NCBI GenBank assembly: GCA_965222105.1
Contig: CBDCTQ010000074.1
Coordinates: forward strand, 281,207 to 345,206
Length of the DNA: 64,000 bases
Direction of reading: 5' to 3'
DNA from: CALGLS01 sp965222105
GTDB lineage: Bacteria; Bacteroidota; Bacteroidia; Chitinophagales; Saprospiraceae
The position numbers were made by a program, and so were the translations under genes. Positions 9,188-17,716 of this stretch are shown one piece after another. The notes under the pieces are model-generated. The model saw nothing but the letters and a program-made list of their open reading frames with translations. It ran no database searches and was not told the origin of the DNA. Each line of letters begins with the position of its first letter. The stretch's first letter is position 1.

Positions 9188-10189
9188 TCACAACCTGGCA
9201 ATATCTTCAGCAGACAGGCCCGTTTCACGTGTGATGTGCTCGGTTGGCTGTCCTTGTTCTTTCATCATTTTGGCCAGCTTTAATTTCATGTCTTGTTCTC
9301 TTTTAAGGGCTTCTTCTTTTTGTCTCCGTTCTTCTTCTTTTTGCCTTCGTTCTTCTTCTTTTTGCCTTCGTTCTTCTTCTTTTTGCCTTCGTTCTTCTTC
9401 TTTTTGCCTTCGTTCTTCTTCTTTTTGCCTTCGTTCATTTTCAACTTGTTGTTTAATTTTTTTCATTTCAACTTCCTGAGCTGCCAGATAATCTTCTATT
9501 TCTTCTTCTGCTTCCAGTTTTTTTACCAGTTCTTTATCTGCCAGGGGTTTGTGCAGGTGTTTGGCGATGTCTTTAAATTCTTCGGGAACTTCTTCCAGAT
9601 CCAGGATGTAGTTTTTGTCGCTGACCCATGCCTGATTGAAAAGGGTCATAAATTTCTCCAGCAATGTTTTTCGTTTTTCGGGAAGTCTCCGAACCTGTAA
9701 GGCATACACCTTGTGAGTAAGCAGCTCAACAAAATCACTTTCCACGAATATTTCTTTATTGGTAGACACATCAATGACTTTTCGATCTACCAAAGCGGCC
9801 ATTACCGGAATGTCCGGCACATTGTAGCCCAGAATGTAAATGGCAATAATAGGGTATAGCACGTTTTCATTAGCTTTATTTTTTTTCTTTTTAACGTAAG
9901 TGTTGCCCAGGTACTGCCGAAATCGCACCAGATTGGTAGGGAGTTTTGATTTTTGCAACTCTATCGTCACTTTTTCCTTGTTGCCCTGGTGGTCGGCTAT
10001 GATGGCTTTGAAGTCGAGTCGAAATAAGGTGAATTGACGGCTTTCATCGCTAACGATTATTTCCTGCTGAGCCAACTCCAGTTCGACCACTTCCTGTTCC
10101 AGAATGGTAGACAGCACCTTGCGCGCCAGTTTGTCGTTCGACATTAGGTATTTAAAAGCATGGTCGTACAGAGGGTTGGCTATCTTCAC
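9188..10189 (-). CDS. Rpn family recombination-promoting nuclease (PD-(D/E)XK)
   Basis: A 333-residue protein opening MKIANPLYDHAFKYLM, typical of Rpn/'transposase_31-like' proteins. The nuclease core is LDFKAIIADHQGNKEKVTIELQKSK, giving the D...E-x-K catalytic pattern. Residues 253-294 are six repeats of RRQKEE(E/A), followed by a helical end and the usual ITRETGLSAEDIARL tail. Rpn proteins (formerly called putative transposases) are DNA endonucleases that raise RecA-independent recombination in E. coli. It is probably cotranscribed with the 2OG oxygenase downstream. Confidence 0.85.
   Translation of the reverse strand: MKIANPLYDHAFKYLMSNDKLARKVLSTILEQEVVELELAQQEIIVSDESRQFTLFRLDFKAIIADHQGNKEKVTIELQKSKLPTNLVRFRQYLGNTYVKKKKNKANENVLYPIIAIYILGYNVPDIPVMAALVDRKVIDVSTNKEIFVESDFVELLTHKVYALQVRRLPEKRKTLLEKFMTLFNQAWVSDKNYILDLEEVPEEFKDIAKHLHKPLADKELVKKLEAEEEIEDYLAAQEVEMKKIKQQVENERRQKEEERRQKEEERRQKEEERRQKEEERRQKEEERRQKEEALKREQDMKLKLAKMMKEQGQPTEHITRETGLSAEDIARL
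9308..9433 (-). repeat. In-frame 21-bp tandem repeat inside the Rpn gene
   Basis: Six 21-bp units encode RRQKEE(E/A). Most units are identical at the DNA level, so the array should gain or lose whole units without breaking the frame and change the length of the charged linker between nuclease core and C-terminal tail. Confidence 0.9.
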
Positions 10190-10206
10190 TGGTTGTATTT
10201 TGGTTT

Positions 10207-10214
10207 CAAAGTTA
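10207..10214 (-). promoter_or_regulatory. -7 promoter element for the Rpn/2OG-oxygenase operon
   Basis: The minus strand reads TAACTTTG, matching TAnnTTTG, 17 nt before the ATG at 10189. Confidence 0.55.
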
Positions 10215-10234
10215 CAGAATTCTGATGAAAATAG

Positions 10235-13200
10235 CTAAATCCCAATGTTCTGAATCAACTCGAAGGGGTTGGCACGATTGAGGTCGAGCTTCCAGGTGAT
10301 CCTGGCACCGTAGTCTCCACCCGATCGTTGATCGTACAACGTTTTTAGGTTATTAGAATTGACGAGAGGGAAGTGAATGGAAAAGACATTTTGAAAATCC
10401 AGCATCAGACCGCCGCTCCACCAAAGTTGATCGTTGAAGTTGGCATCGGAAGCGATGGGGCGGTTATCATTGAAGTAGCCCAGATCGAAGTAAGGCTTCA
10501 ATGGAATGTTAAATGGCAATGATTTCGGTAGGTCGGCTTTGACATTTATTGTAAAAATAAAAGCATTGCTTTGCCCATCCGAAAAGGCACTGCCAAAAGC
10601 GTTTTTCATGCCACCATCCTGTAGGTTGACCTGTTGAGACCATATGCCATTGATCTCGTTGCGGCCAAAGTGAAATTCGTCGTACTTGTAGTCGTTATAT
10701 CCCTGATGGGTGAGCGCAAAGGAGCCACGAGAACTTCTTTCACTGACACTGCCTGAACTTCGTCGGGTATTTTTCAGAAAAGACCCTACGAAAAATCTAA
10801 AGTCGATATTTTTTTTGGAGGCATACGTGTAAGCGGTGTTCCATTCCAGTGATGCTTTCCAGTAGCTTTGATCCCGACTGAATGCGTCGGTGTATTGCTG
10901 ATATTCTAATGCGATTTTGTAGTTGAATGGGTTGACGGCTTTTTTATTGGAACCAGCATAGGAAACTTCGTAAATCCGACTTTTTTCCAGCGGCTTTTTT
11001 CCAGAAAAGATCGTAAAATTTAGTGTGTCATTCATCATCGTTTCCTCATTGAATAAAATGGTATCAACGCGGAGAAATTCGCCAAATTCTTCCTCGATAT
11101 ACAAAAACCGGGCATTGACCTCATGTGTAAAAGCTTTGTTGTGTTTGGTGCCCAATTCAATATTCAATGAAGGAACCAGCCGCCAGTAGTGCGTGTAGTA
11201 GTTCCCCCGGCCGACATAGTTGTTGTTAAATTTTTTGACGCCCAGATCCAGGGTGATCCGTCGCAAAGCATCGGCTTCCGGGTAGAGGTGGTATTTGACA
11301 TTGCCAATGCCATTGATCTCCTTTCGGGAAAAAGAGTAAAGCGGCGCAAAAGAGAATTCAAACGGCTTTTCCGGAAGCGTAATGTTGTAAAGCCCCAGAC
11401 CGAGCATGAATTCGTCGTACACATTGTAAGCCGACAACGGTACCCAAAACAACCGGGTACGGTCGGGGTTTTCGATGCCGGTCAGAAATTTTAGCGAAAG
11501 CGGCGGCATTTTTTTGAACAATCCACTGGTGCGAATTTTATTGTTTTTGCGAAAAACATCGAGGGTGAGTTTTTCGCGGTCGATCACCAATTCGTCATAA
11601 TCTCCTTTCGGAAAATCCAATTGCTTTTTGCCCGGAAAGCCATCGTACCATTGTGTGTGTACCACCTCTCCGTTTTTGAGGGCCGACACGGGAAAGGGCG
11701 TGTTGAGCTGACCTTTGTTTTTGACACTCAGTTGGAGGTTGTTTTCGTTTTCTTTCAGTTTTGCGAAGGCGTAATCCGTCTTGTCATTGGAGCCGATGAG
11801 GCCATCGAAAAACCAGTCGATATTTTTATCGGTGCGCGCTTCTACAAACAACCGGAAGTCCTCCGGCTGTGGATGTTTGAACTTCCACTCCTGATAAAAA
11901 GCCTGCATGATGGCGTCAAATTGGGGAGTGCCCAGGTACTTTTCCAGCCACTTGAAGCAGACGGCCGGCTTTTCGTAGCCGCCCAGAAAATAATTGATCA
12001 GACCGAATTCTTCCGAGTGCGTTTCAGGAGCCTGGTCGAGGTTGCGGCGGGCCTGATACAGATAGGCCAGTTCGAGCAAAGTCATATCGGAGCCCTTCAT
12101 CACAAAGTCGGGCAAAAACTGGGCGTTGCTGCCGCGGTAGTATTGCTCGGTATACCGGTGGTCGTAGTACGAGTTGATGCCTTCGTCGAGCCAGGGATGT
12201 TCGCGTTCGTCGAAGGCCAGGATGCCGTAAAACCAATTGTGGCCCACCTCGTGGGTGATCACCTCGTCGAGCGATTGCGCGTTGCCCATCAGGCCGATCA
12301 CCGTGATCATCGGATATTCCATGCCCCCTCCCGCACTCAGGGCCGACTGAAGGGCTGTGGCCTGCGGATAGGGGTACTCGCCCACATGTTTGGAGTAAAA
12401 CTCCACCGACCGGTCGACGTAAAAAATGCCCTTGCGCCACAACCAGGCCTCAGCATTGTTGAACATGGCCCAGGTATCCACCTTTTTGCCGGAAGGCAGG
12501 ATCACCTCGCTGTTTTGTACGTAAAACCGCTTGTCGGCAAACCAGGCGAAATCGTGAACATTCTCTGCGGTATAGTGCAGGGTTTTGACGGTTGGGCTCG
12601 ACGGAGGGAAGGTGTCTTTCATGGCTTTGAGGGCGTCGTCATCCAGTTCGGCCAGGAGGCGTTTGGTTTCGGCTACACGTTGTTGTAAAAACTGCTTTTC
12701 CGACTCGTTTTGCAGCTCTCCTGTGGCTCCCACTACATAATTTTTCGGCAAGGTGATCTTCACATCGAAGTGGCCGAATTCGGAGTAAAACTCTCCCATG
12801 TCGACGTAGGGCATCGGGTGCCAGCCGTCTTTGTCGTACACGGCGGGTTTGGGGTACCACTGGGTCATCTGGTACGATTGGCCCACATGGCCCAACCTGG
12901 AAAAGGAGGCGGGTATTTTAAGGTTTAGCGGGGTGGTGATGGTAAGGCGTTCGCCGCTTTTCAAGGGGACGGGCAGAGATAAAATGGCGATGTCGGGGTG
13001 TTTGGGGTGATAGCTCCAATTGGTAGTGACGCCATTAATTTTGAAATCGAGTGCGCGGTACCTGCCCAATTGTTTATCTTTGGCGAAAAAGAACTTGCTG
13101 CTACCCTGATTGATTTTTTGTTTGGCGAAAGCCGTCGACCGGTTTTTAAAGGCATTGGCCCAGAGGTGGATATATATTTCGTCGAGTTCATCGGGCGAAT

Positions 13201-13357
13201 GGTTGATGTATTCCATTTCGATTTGTCCATCGAGGGTGTGGGTCGTGTCATTTAGTGTGACGTCGATTTTGTAGTTGACCTCTTGCTGAAAATAGGCCTC
13301 TTGGGCTGAGATCAGATTTGCGGAAAGCAGGAACAAGCAGATGAGAAATTTATACAT
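10235..13357 (-). CDS. M1 family metallopeptidase, secreted
   Basis: A protein of about 1040 residues starting MYKFLICLFLLSANLISAQ, a signal peptide. The frame extends to 13396, but a TAnnTTTG element at 13375-13382 lies inside that extension, so the ATG at 13357 is chosen. The gluzincin motif is HEVGHNW, with the third zinc ligand in WLDEGINSYYD, and GGGMEYPM stands in for the GAMEN exopeptidase motif. The N-terminal beta domain (IEMEYINHSPDELDEIYIHLW) is typical of M1 enzymes. After about residue 600 the chain is rich in short Tyr/Phe/Asn strands (for example FNYKIALEYQQYTDAF) and may form a beta-barrel or large beta domain, which is common in Bacteroidota members of about this length. It has no T9SS tail. 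Confidence 0.9.
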   Translation of the reverse strand: MYKFLICLFLLSANLISAQEAYFQQEVNYKIDVTLNDTTHTLDGQIEMEYINHSPDELDEIYIHLWANAFKNRSTAFAKQKINQGSSKFFFAKDKQLGRYRALDFKINGVTTNWSYHPKHPDIAILSLPVPLKSGERLTITTPLNLKIPASFSRLGHVGQSYQMTQWYPKPAVYDKDGWHPMPYVDMGEFYSEFGHFDVKITLPKNYVVGATGELQNESEKQFLQQRVAETKRLLAELDDDALKAMKDTFPPSSPTVKTLHYTAENVHDFAWFADKRFYVQNSEVILPSGKKVDTWAMFNNAEAWLWRKGIFYVDRSVEFYSKHVGEYPYPQATALQSALSAGGGMEYPMITVIGLMGNAQSLDEVITHEVGHNWFYGILAFDEREHPWLDEGINSYYDHRYTEQYYRGSNAQFLPDFVMKGSDMTLLELAYLYQARRNLDQAPETHSEEFGLINYFLGGYEKPAVCFKWLEKYLGTPQFDAIMQAFYQEWKFKHPQPEDFRLFVEARTDKNIDWFFDGLIGSNDKTDYAFAKLKENENNLQLSVKNKGQLNTPFPVSALKNGEVVHTQWYDGFPGKKQLDFPKGDYDELVIDREKLTLDVFRKNNKIRTSGLFKKMPPLSLKFLTGIENPDRTRLFWVPLSAYNVYDEFMLGLGLYNITLPEKPFEFSFAPLYSFSRKEINGIGNVKYHLYPEADALRRITLDLGVKKFNNNYVGRGNYYTHYWRLVPSLNIELGTKHNKAFTHEVNARFLYIEEEFGEFLRVDTILFNEETMMNDTLNFTIFSGKKPLEKSRIYEVSYAGSNKKAVNPFNYKIALEYQQYTDAFSRDQSYWKASLEWNTAYTYASKKNIDFRFFVGSFLKNTRRSSGSVSERSSRGSFALTHQGYNDYKYDEFHFGRNEINGIWSQQVNLQDGGMKNAFGSAFSDGQSNAFIFTINVKADLPKSLPFNIPLKPYFDLGYFNDNRPIASDANFNDQLWWSGGLMLDFQNVFSIHFPLVNSNNLKTLYDQRSGGDYGARITWKLDLNRANPFELIQNIGI

Positions 13358-13374
13358 GGTGAGGTGATTTGCTG

Positions 13375-13382
13375 CAAAGTTA
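13375..13382 (-). promoter_or_regulatory. -7 promoter element for the M1 peptidase gene
   Basis: The minus strand reads TAACTTTG, matching TAnnTTTG, 17 nt before the ATG at 13357. It shows that the longer open frame is not the real start. Confidence 0.6.
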
Positions 13383-13414
13383 ATGGTTAAAAACAATTAC
13401 TAAAACCCCGTTGT

Positions 13415-14014
13415 ATGCGTATTGTTACATTGTTGTCCGTCTTTTTCCTTTTTTTGTTGGGGTGTACCCCCAAAATGGAAGAAAAGGTGATGGCGCCCCC
13501 GGCATCTGTTCCGGTGCAAACGAACCCCAAAGACAGTTTCCCCCATACCTGGGTCGGCAAATGGACCGGCGAACTGGAAATATGGAAGGGCAGCGGTAAG
13601 GTGCAGGCCATCCCAATGACGATGGAGATCGAACCTGTCGGAAATACAGGCGAATTTCATTGGAAAACAACATTTGGCGACAAAACCGAGACCACCAAAC
13701 CCTACCTGCTGAAAACCACCGATGAGACGAACGGTTTATACGTGATCGACGAACAAAACTCCATCGTTATTGAATCTTATTTGTTCGACAACAAACTGGT
13801 AAGTTGGTACATCGTAGCAGAAAACCTGATACTGGCCTCTTTCGAGAAAAGGGGAGAATTGGTGGTTTTTGAAATACTGGCCGGATCGGAAAAACCAGTG
13901 AGTACTACCGGCGGCCAAAAAATAGACGAAGAAGATATCCCCGAAGTAAAAACCCTCCCTTTTAGCGTGATGCAAAGAGCCATTCTGAGCCGGGAAAATA
14001 CAAAAAAACCCTAA
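13415..14014 (+). CDS. Lipoprotein of unknown function
   Basis: A 199-residue protein with a lipoprotein signal (hydrophobic VTLLSVFFLFLLGC, lipobox LLGC, cleavage before Cys17). The mature part starts with a Pro/Val-rich linker and then a compact beta-rich domain (WVGKWTGELEIWKGSGK, then MEIEPVGNTGEFHWKTTFGD). The G-x-W-x-G-x-L/I start is reminiscent of small lipocalin-like lipoproteins that begin 'GxWxG', but I do not recognise the family. It is divergent from the M1 peptidase with a short shared upstream region. Confidence 0.65.
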   Translation: MRIVTLLSVFFLFLLGCTPKMEEKVMAPPASVPVQTNPKDSFPHTWVGKWTGELEIWKGSGKVQAIPMTMEIEPVGNTGEFHWKTTFGDKTETTKPYLLKTTDETNGLYVIDEQNSIVIESYLFDNKLVSWYIVAENLILASFEKRGELVVFEILAGSEKPVSTTGGQKIDEEDIPEVKTLPFSVMQRAILSRENTKKP

Positions 14015-14071
14015 AACCGGCTTTGTGCAGCTCTGTGCCTCCGAGTCTTTGTGGTGGCAAGACCTACCCAC

Positions 14072-14105
14072 AAAAAAATACCTTACCGGAGCGAATCCGG
14101 CAAGG
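14072..14105 (-). terminator. Rho-independent terminator for galE
   Basis: On the minus strand a hairpin with arms CCTTGCCGGA/TCCGGTAAGG (one internal mismatch) and a 5-nt loop is followed by TATTTTTTTG. It lies about 220 bp after the galE stop. Confidence 0.7.
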
Positions 14106-14113
14106 CAACAAGA

Positions 14114-14214
14114 CTATGGACACCCTATGACTGTTCTCGTTAAAGAACCTAAACCCATAGATTCTTGATTTGCGATCACCTAAGTGATCTTAACAAAGAT
14201 CGCAAGTTTTTTTC
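14114..14214 (+). terminator. Structured region ending in a plus-strand terminator
   Basis: TTGCGATC (14170-14177) pairs with GATCGCAA (14198-14205), followed by seven T. An alternative hairpin, GATCAC/GTGATC (14174-14189), uses part of the same left arm. Upstream, CTATGG and CCATAG (about 14114 and 14155) enclose GTTCT/AGAAC. The region between the lipoprotein gene and galE holds no open frame. It terminates the lipoprotein transcript and may carry a small RNA; I could not match it to 6S, SRP or a known riboswitch. Confidence 0.55.
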
Positions 14215-14325
14215 TGTTTTAATAAAAAACCGGAGGGTAATACACGGCTAAGTACATATGTTTGCCAATATCAATGGAATACATATGGGAGATTTTAACC
14301 CAGCCAAACAGTCTAACCAGCCCTC

Positions 14326-15360
14326 TTACTTACTTTGAGGCAGGGGTGACCTTTTCTTTTCCCATGCCCAGGCGGTGCTCATAATGTCATCCATGTTGCG
14401 GGAGGGCTTCCATCCGAGACGGGTGGCGGCCTTGTCGTTGTTGGCGTAGATGGCAACCACGTCGCCGACGCGTCGTCCTCCCACTTTGTAGTTGAGGGGC
14501 AGGCCGGTTACTTTTTCGAAAGCATGGATGGCCTCAAACACGGTGGCGCCTTCTCCCAGGCCGAGGTTGAAAATTTCACAATTGGATTCATTCCGTTTTT
14601 CGAGCAGGTATTGCAGGGCTTTGGTGTGGGCATTGGCCAGGTCCATGACGTGGATGTAGTCGCGGATGCAACTTCCGTCGCGGGTGTCGTAGTCAGAGCC
14701 AAAAACGGTGAGTTGGTCTCTTTTGCCGATGGCCGTTTCGGTTATGACGGGTATGAGGTTGAGGGCGGGATTGATGGGTGATTCGCCAATCTCACCCGAT
14801 TCGTGGGCACCGGCCGGGTTGAAGTAGCGCAGCAAAATGGTCTGAAATGCCTTATTGGGGATACAAAAGTCGCGGAGGATGTCTTCCCCCATTTGCTTGG
14901 TGCGTGCATAGGGACTTTCGGCGGGCTCGGTGGGCGTTTCTTCTGTGACGGGGAGGGCCCTGGCGTTGCCATATACGGAGCAGGAGGAGGAGAAAATGAA
15001 GTGGTTGATGCCAAATTCTTTGCAGCAGGCCAATAAATTCAGCAGGCTGTTGATATTATTGTGATAATACATCCAGGGTTGATGGACCGATTCGCCGACC
15101 GCCTTCAACGCAGCAAAGTGAACGATGCCTGCCAGGTCGGGGTTTTCCTCAAAAATAAGACGGGTTTCTGCCGCATCACATAGGTCGGTATGGTAGTTTT
15201 TGACAGACCTTCCGGTGATGGCCTCGATGCCTTCCAGAGGTTCAGCATTAGAGTTGATGTGGTTGTCGGCAGAGATTACCTCGAAGCCGTTATCGATCAG
15301 ATCGACGATGGTGTGGCTGCCGATGTATCCGCAACCGCCGGTGACTAGAACTTTTTTCAT
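14326..15360 (-). CDS. galE: UDP-glucose 4-epimerase
   Basis: A 344-residue extended short-chain dehydrogenase that interconverts UDP-glucose and UDP-galactose with bound NAD. The start MKKVLVTGGCGYIGSH is the Rossmann GxxGxxG loop, SSSCSVYG supplies the catalytic serine region and SPYARTKQ the Tyr-x3-Lys pair. The tail YANNDKAATRLGWKPSRNMD is typical of GalE. The frame is open to 15447, but a TAnnTTTG element at 15401-15408 and homology both place the start at 15360. It is monocistronic, convergent with the lipoprotein gene. It feeds the Leloir pathway and sugar precursors for surface polysaccharide; no glycosyltransferase genes are nearby. Confidence 0.95.
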   Translation of the reverse strand: MKKVLVTGGCGYIGSHTIVDLIDNGFEVISADNHINSNAEPLEGIEAITGRSVKNYHTDLCDAAETRLIFEENPDLAGIVHFAALKAVGESVHQPWMYYHNNINSLLNLLACCKEFGINHFIFSSSCSVYGNARALPVTEETPTEPAESPYARTKQMGEDILRDFCIPNKAFQTILLRYFNPAGAHESGEIGESPINPALNLIPVITETAIGKRDQLTVFGSDYDTRDGSCIRDYIHVMDLANAHTKALQYLLEKRNESNCEIFNLGLGEGATVFEAIHAFEKVTGLPLNYKVGGRRVGDVVAIYANNDKAATRLGWKPSRNMDDIMSTAWAWEKKRSPLPQSK

Positions 15361-15400
15361 AGACAGAAATGATTTTATACTTTTGTGGCATCGGGCAACA

Positions 15401-15408
15401 CAAAGATA
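15401..15408 (-). promoter_or_regulatory. -7 promoter element for galE
   Basis: The minus strand reads TATCTTTG, matching TAnnTTTG, 40 nt before the ATG at 15360. Confidence 0.55.
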
Positions 15409-15496
15409 TGCTTTTTGAGTATGTTTTAATTTACCTTCTGACAACATTTGTCCTTACGGAAAATCATCGTACTATGTTTGCATAATATTAATCTGG

Positions 15497-16280
15497 ATGA
15501 ACACTCCCTTTTTGATTAAAAACCTCCTTCCCATAGCCACCAAAGCCGGTGCCGCCATCCTCGACATCTATCAGTCGGCCGCCGATTTTGAAGTAACTAC
15601 TAAAAACAACCACTCTCCTCTCACTCAAGCTGACCAGGCAGCTAATCAGATCATTTGCCAGGAGCTGGAAAAACTGCAACCGGATATTCCCATAATTTCC
15701 GAAGAAAACAAGCAGGTTCCCTACGAGGTGCGCAAAAACTATAACGACTTCTGGCTGGTCGACCCACTCGACGGCACCAAAGAGTTCATCAACCGCAATG
15801 GAGAATTTACCGTCAACATCGCCTTGATCCGGGATCACCAACCGATACTGGGCGTCGTCTATGCGCCCGTGCTCGACCATTTGTATTGGGCGGCCCGGGA
15901 GGCAGGAGCCTGGTTGGTCCAGTCGAAGAAACAACAGCGATTGCAAACCACTCCTTTCCAACTGACTGACAGGGGCCTCACAGTTGTTTGCTCCCGCTCC
16001 CATCTGAACGACCACACCCAGCAATATATAGCCGACCTTCAGCAACCCCAAATGGTGTCAGTAGGCAGTTCCCTCAAATTTCTCCTCCTGGCCAAGGGGG
16101 AGGCACAGCTCTATCCGCGGCTTGCCCCTACTATGGAGTGGGGACACAGCCGCAGCCCAGATCATCGTCGAAGAAGCAGGCGGTAAAGTAACCGACCACC
16201 AAACCGGACAACCACTGAGATACAACAAAGAAAGCCTCGTCAACCCTTTTTTTGTGGCAAGTAGCTGGGCGAACGGGTAA
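15497..16280 (+). pseudogene. cysQ: 3'(2'),5'-bisphosphate nucleotidase, frameshifted near the 3' end
   Basis: An inositol-monophosphatase-fold enzyme that removes the 3' phosphate from PAP, made during sulfate activation. Visible motifs are the metal site IISEEN, then DPLDGTKEF, and near the end a tryptophan-aspartate motif. The intact frame runs to about residue 215 (LAPTMEW) and then changes. An extra G in the GGGG run at 16140-16143 shifts the frame, giving a premature end at 16186. Skipping one G restores WDTAAAQIIVEEAGG and a full C-terminus ending FFVASSWANG with a stop at 16278-16280. As written the product would lose the last metal-ligand Asp. Either a recent pseudogene or a base error. 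Confidence 0.85.
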
Positions 16281-16422
16281 GGAGTCGGGGATGGGGTTCA
16301 AATAACTGAATCATTTTCTCTCCTCCCCAACCTGTTTAGGTGGAAAACAAATCACTGACACAGCTTTTGAGCTTTTTCGGTATTCACTGTTTTCCAGGCG
16401 GAGTTTTTTTTTACAGAGGATT

Positions 16423-17417
16423 CTACTTCCGTTCCGCCAGTAGTTTGCAAAAGTCTTTGGCGAAATAAGTGAGGATCACGTCGGCACCGGCACGTCGGAT
16501 GCTCAGTAGGGTTTCCGGCATAGCCTTTTGGTAATCGAGCCAGCCATTGCGGCAGGCGGCGCTGAGCATGGCGCATTCTCCGCTGACGTGGTAGGCGGCA
16601 ATGGGTTGGGCAAAATTTTCTTTCAAAAGGTGGATGACGTCGAGGTAGTGGAGAGCCGGTTTGACCATCAGGAAATCAGCCCCTTCGCTGGCGTCGAGAT
16701 CGGCTTCGAGGAGGGCTTCCAGTTTGTTGGCGGGATCCATTTGGTAGGTTTTTTTATCGGGTGGGATGTCGGGGTCTGACTTGGGGGCGCTGTCGAGGGC
16801 ATCGCGGAAGGGGCCGTAGAAAGCACTGGCGTATTTGGCGGTGTAGGCCATGATACCCGTTTCTGTAAAACCATTGTTGTCGAGGGCTTGTCGGATGTAA
16901 CCAATGCGGCCGTCCATCATATCGGAGGGACCGAGGATGTCGAAGCCTGCCTCGGCCTGGGCCAGAGCCATTTGGGCCAGTATGGGCAGGGTCTCGTCGT
17001 TGAGGATGCGGCCTTGGGCTACCAGCCCGTCGTGGCCGTCGGAGCTGTATGGGTCCATGGCCACGTCGCTGATCAGGCAAATATCCGGGAATCGCTTCTT
17101 GATCTTTTTGGCGGCTTTGAGGTAGAAATTGTCTTTGTGGTAACTGTACGTGGCCGTCCTGTCTTTGTATTGATCGGCTATGCCGGGGAAGAGGATAAAG
17201 TTGGTCAATCCCAGCTTTTGGCAGCGACCGATTTCCGCGCAACAGCCGGTCGATCGACCAGCGGTAGTTGCCGGGAAGCGATGGAATTTCATCGGCAATA
17301 TTTTTGCCTTCGACGATGAATAGCGGGATACACCAGGTGGTTGGCGGTCAGGTGGGTTTGGCGAACCATACCTCGTATGGCGGCAGTGCGGCGGTTTCTT
17401 CTTGGACGTGTGTTCAA
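16423..17417 (-). pseudogene. hemB: Delta-aminolevulinic acid dehydratase (porphobilinogen synthase) with two frameshifts in the 5' part
   Basis: HemB condenses two 5-aminolevulinates to porphobilinogen in haem synthesis. From about 17230 to the stop the protein is intact: RCQKLGLTNFILFPGIA, the metal/allosteric segment SDVAMDPYSSDGHDG, the Schiff-base lysines in AYTAKYASAFYGPFRDA and FLMVKPALHYLDV, and the usual C-terminus. Upstream the expected N-terminus is present in pieces: RRNRRTAAIRGMVRQTHLTA, then LFIVEGKNIADEIPSLPGN in another frame, then LL(R)EIGRCQ in the last frame. The shifts map to 17324-17327 (one extra C on the coding strand) and 17235-17236 (one extra G). The start is uncertain; a TTG at 17417 is in frame and no ATG is. 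It is last in the hupE-DUF6702-yidD-hemB run. Confidence 0.85.
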
Positions 17418-17450
17418 TGTTATCCTTGGATTGAATGATGGGTGCAACAA

Positions 17451-17699
17451 TTATTTGTGATATTCTTTACGTGGATTTTCCGGCACCGGATCGTGGCCAT
17501 GCGGCCCCCAGGGGTGGCATTTGAGTATGCGCCGGATGCCCAACCAAAGACCCTTCAAGACGCCCCATTCCTGAATGGCTCCCACCATGTATTGGGAGCA
17601 GGTGGGCTGGAAACGGCACTTCGGGCCGAGCAGTGGCGAAATGGCTCCCTGGTAAAACCGGATGGGGAGGATGACCAGCTTTTTTAGAAATTCATTCAC
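17451..17699 (-). CDS. yidD: Membrane protein insertion efficiency factor YidD
   Basis: An 82-residue protein with the whole family signature: LPIRFYQGAISPLLGPKCRF, then PTCSQYMVGAIQEWG, then GIRRILKCHPWGPHGHDPVP. YidD is a small peripheral inner-membrane protein that helps YidC/Sec insertion. It is usually next to rnpA and yidC; here it sits instead between a DUF6702 gene (18 bp upstream) and hemB (34 bp downstream), all on the same strand and probably cotranscribed. Confidence 0.95.
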   Translation of the reverse strand: MNEFLKKLVILPIRFYQGAISPLLGPKCRFQPTCSQYMVGAIQEWGVLKGLWLGIRRILKCHPWGPHGHDPVPENPRKEYHK

Positions 17700-17716
17700 G
17701 TAAATGCGTTGTTGAA

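Noticed and set aside
9231..9700. Plus-strand low-complexity frames opposite the Rpn gene
   Set aside because: They are reverse shadows of the 21-bp repeat and consist almost only of Ser/Phe/Leu runs.
11621..12688. 355-codon plus-strand frame
   Set aside because: Lies wholly opposite the M1 peptidase core, which has clear catalytic motifs; no family likeness.
14075..14214. 6S, SRP or tmRNA gene
   Set aside because: Lacks the long closing stem of 6S, the GGAAG SRP loop and any tRNA-like ends; explained better by two terminators.
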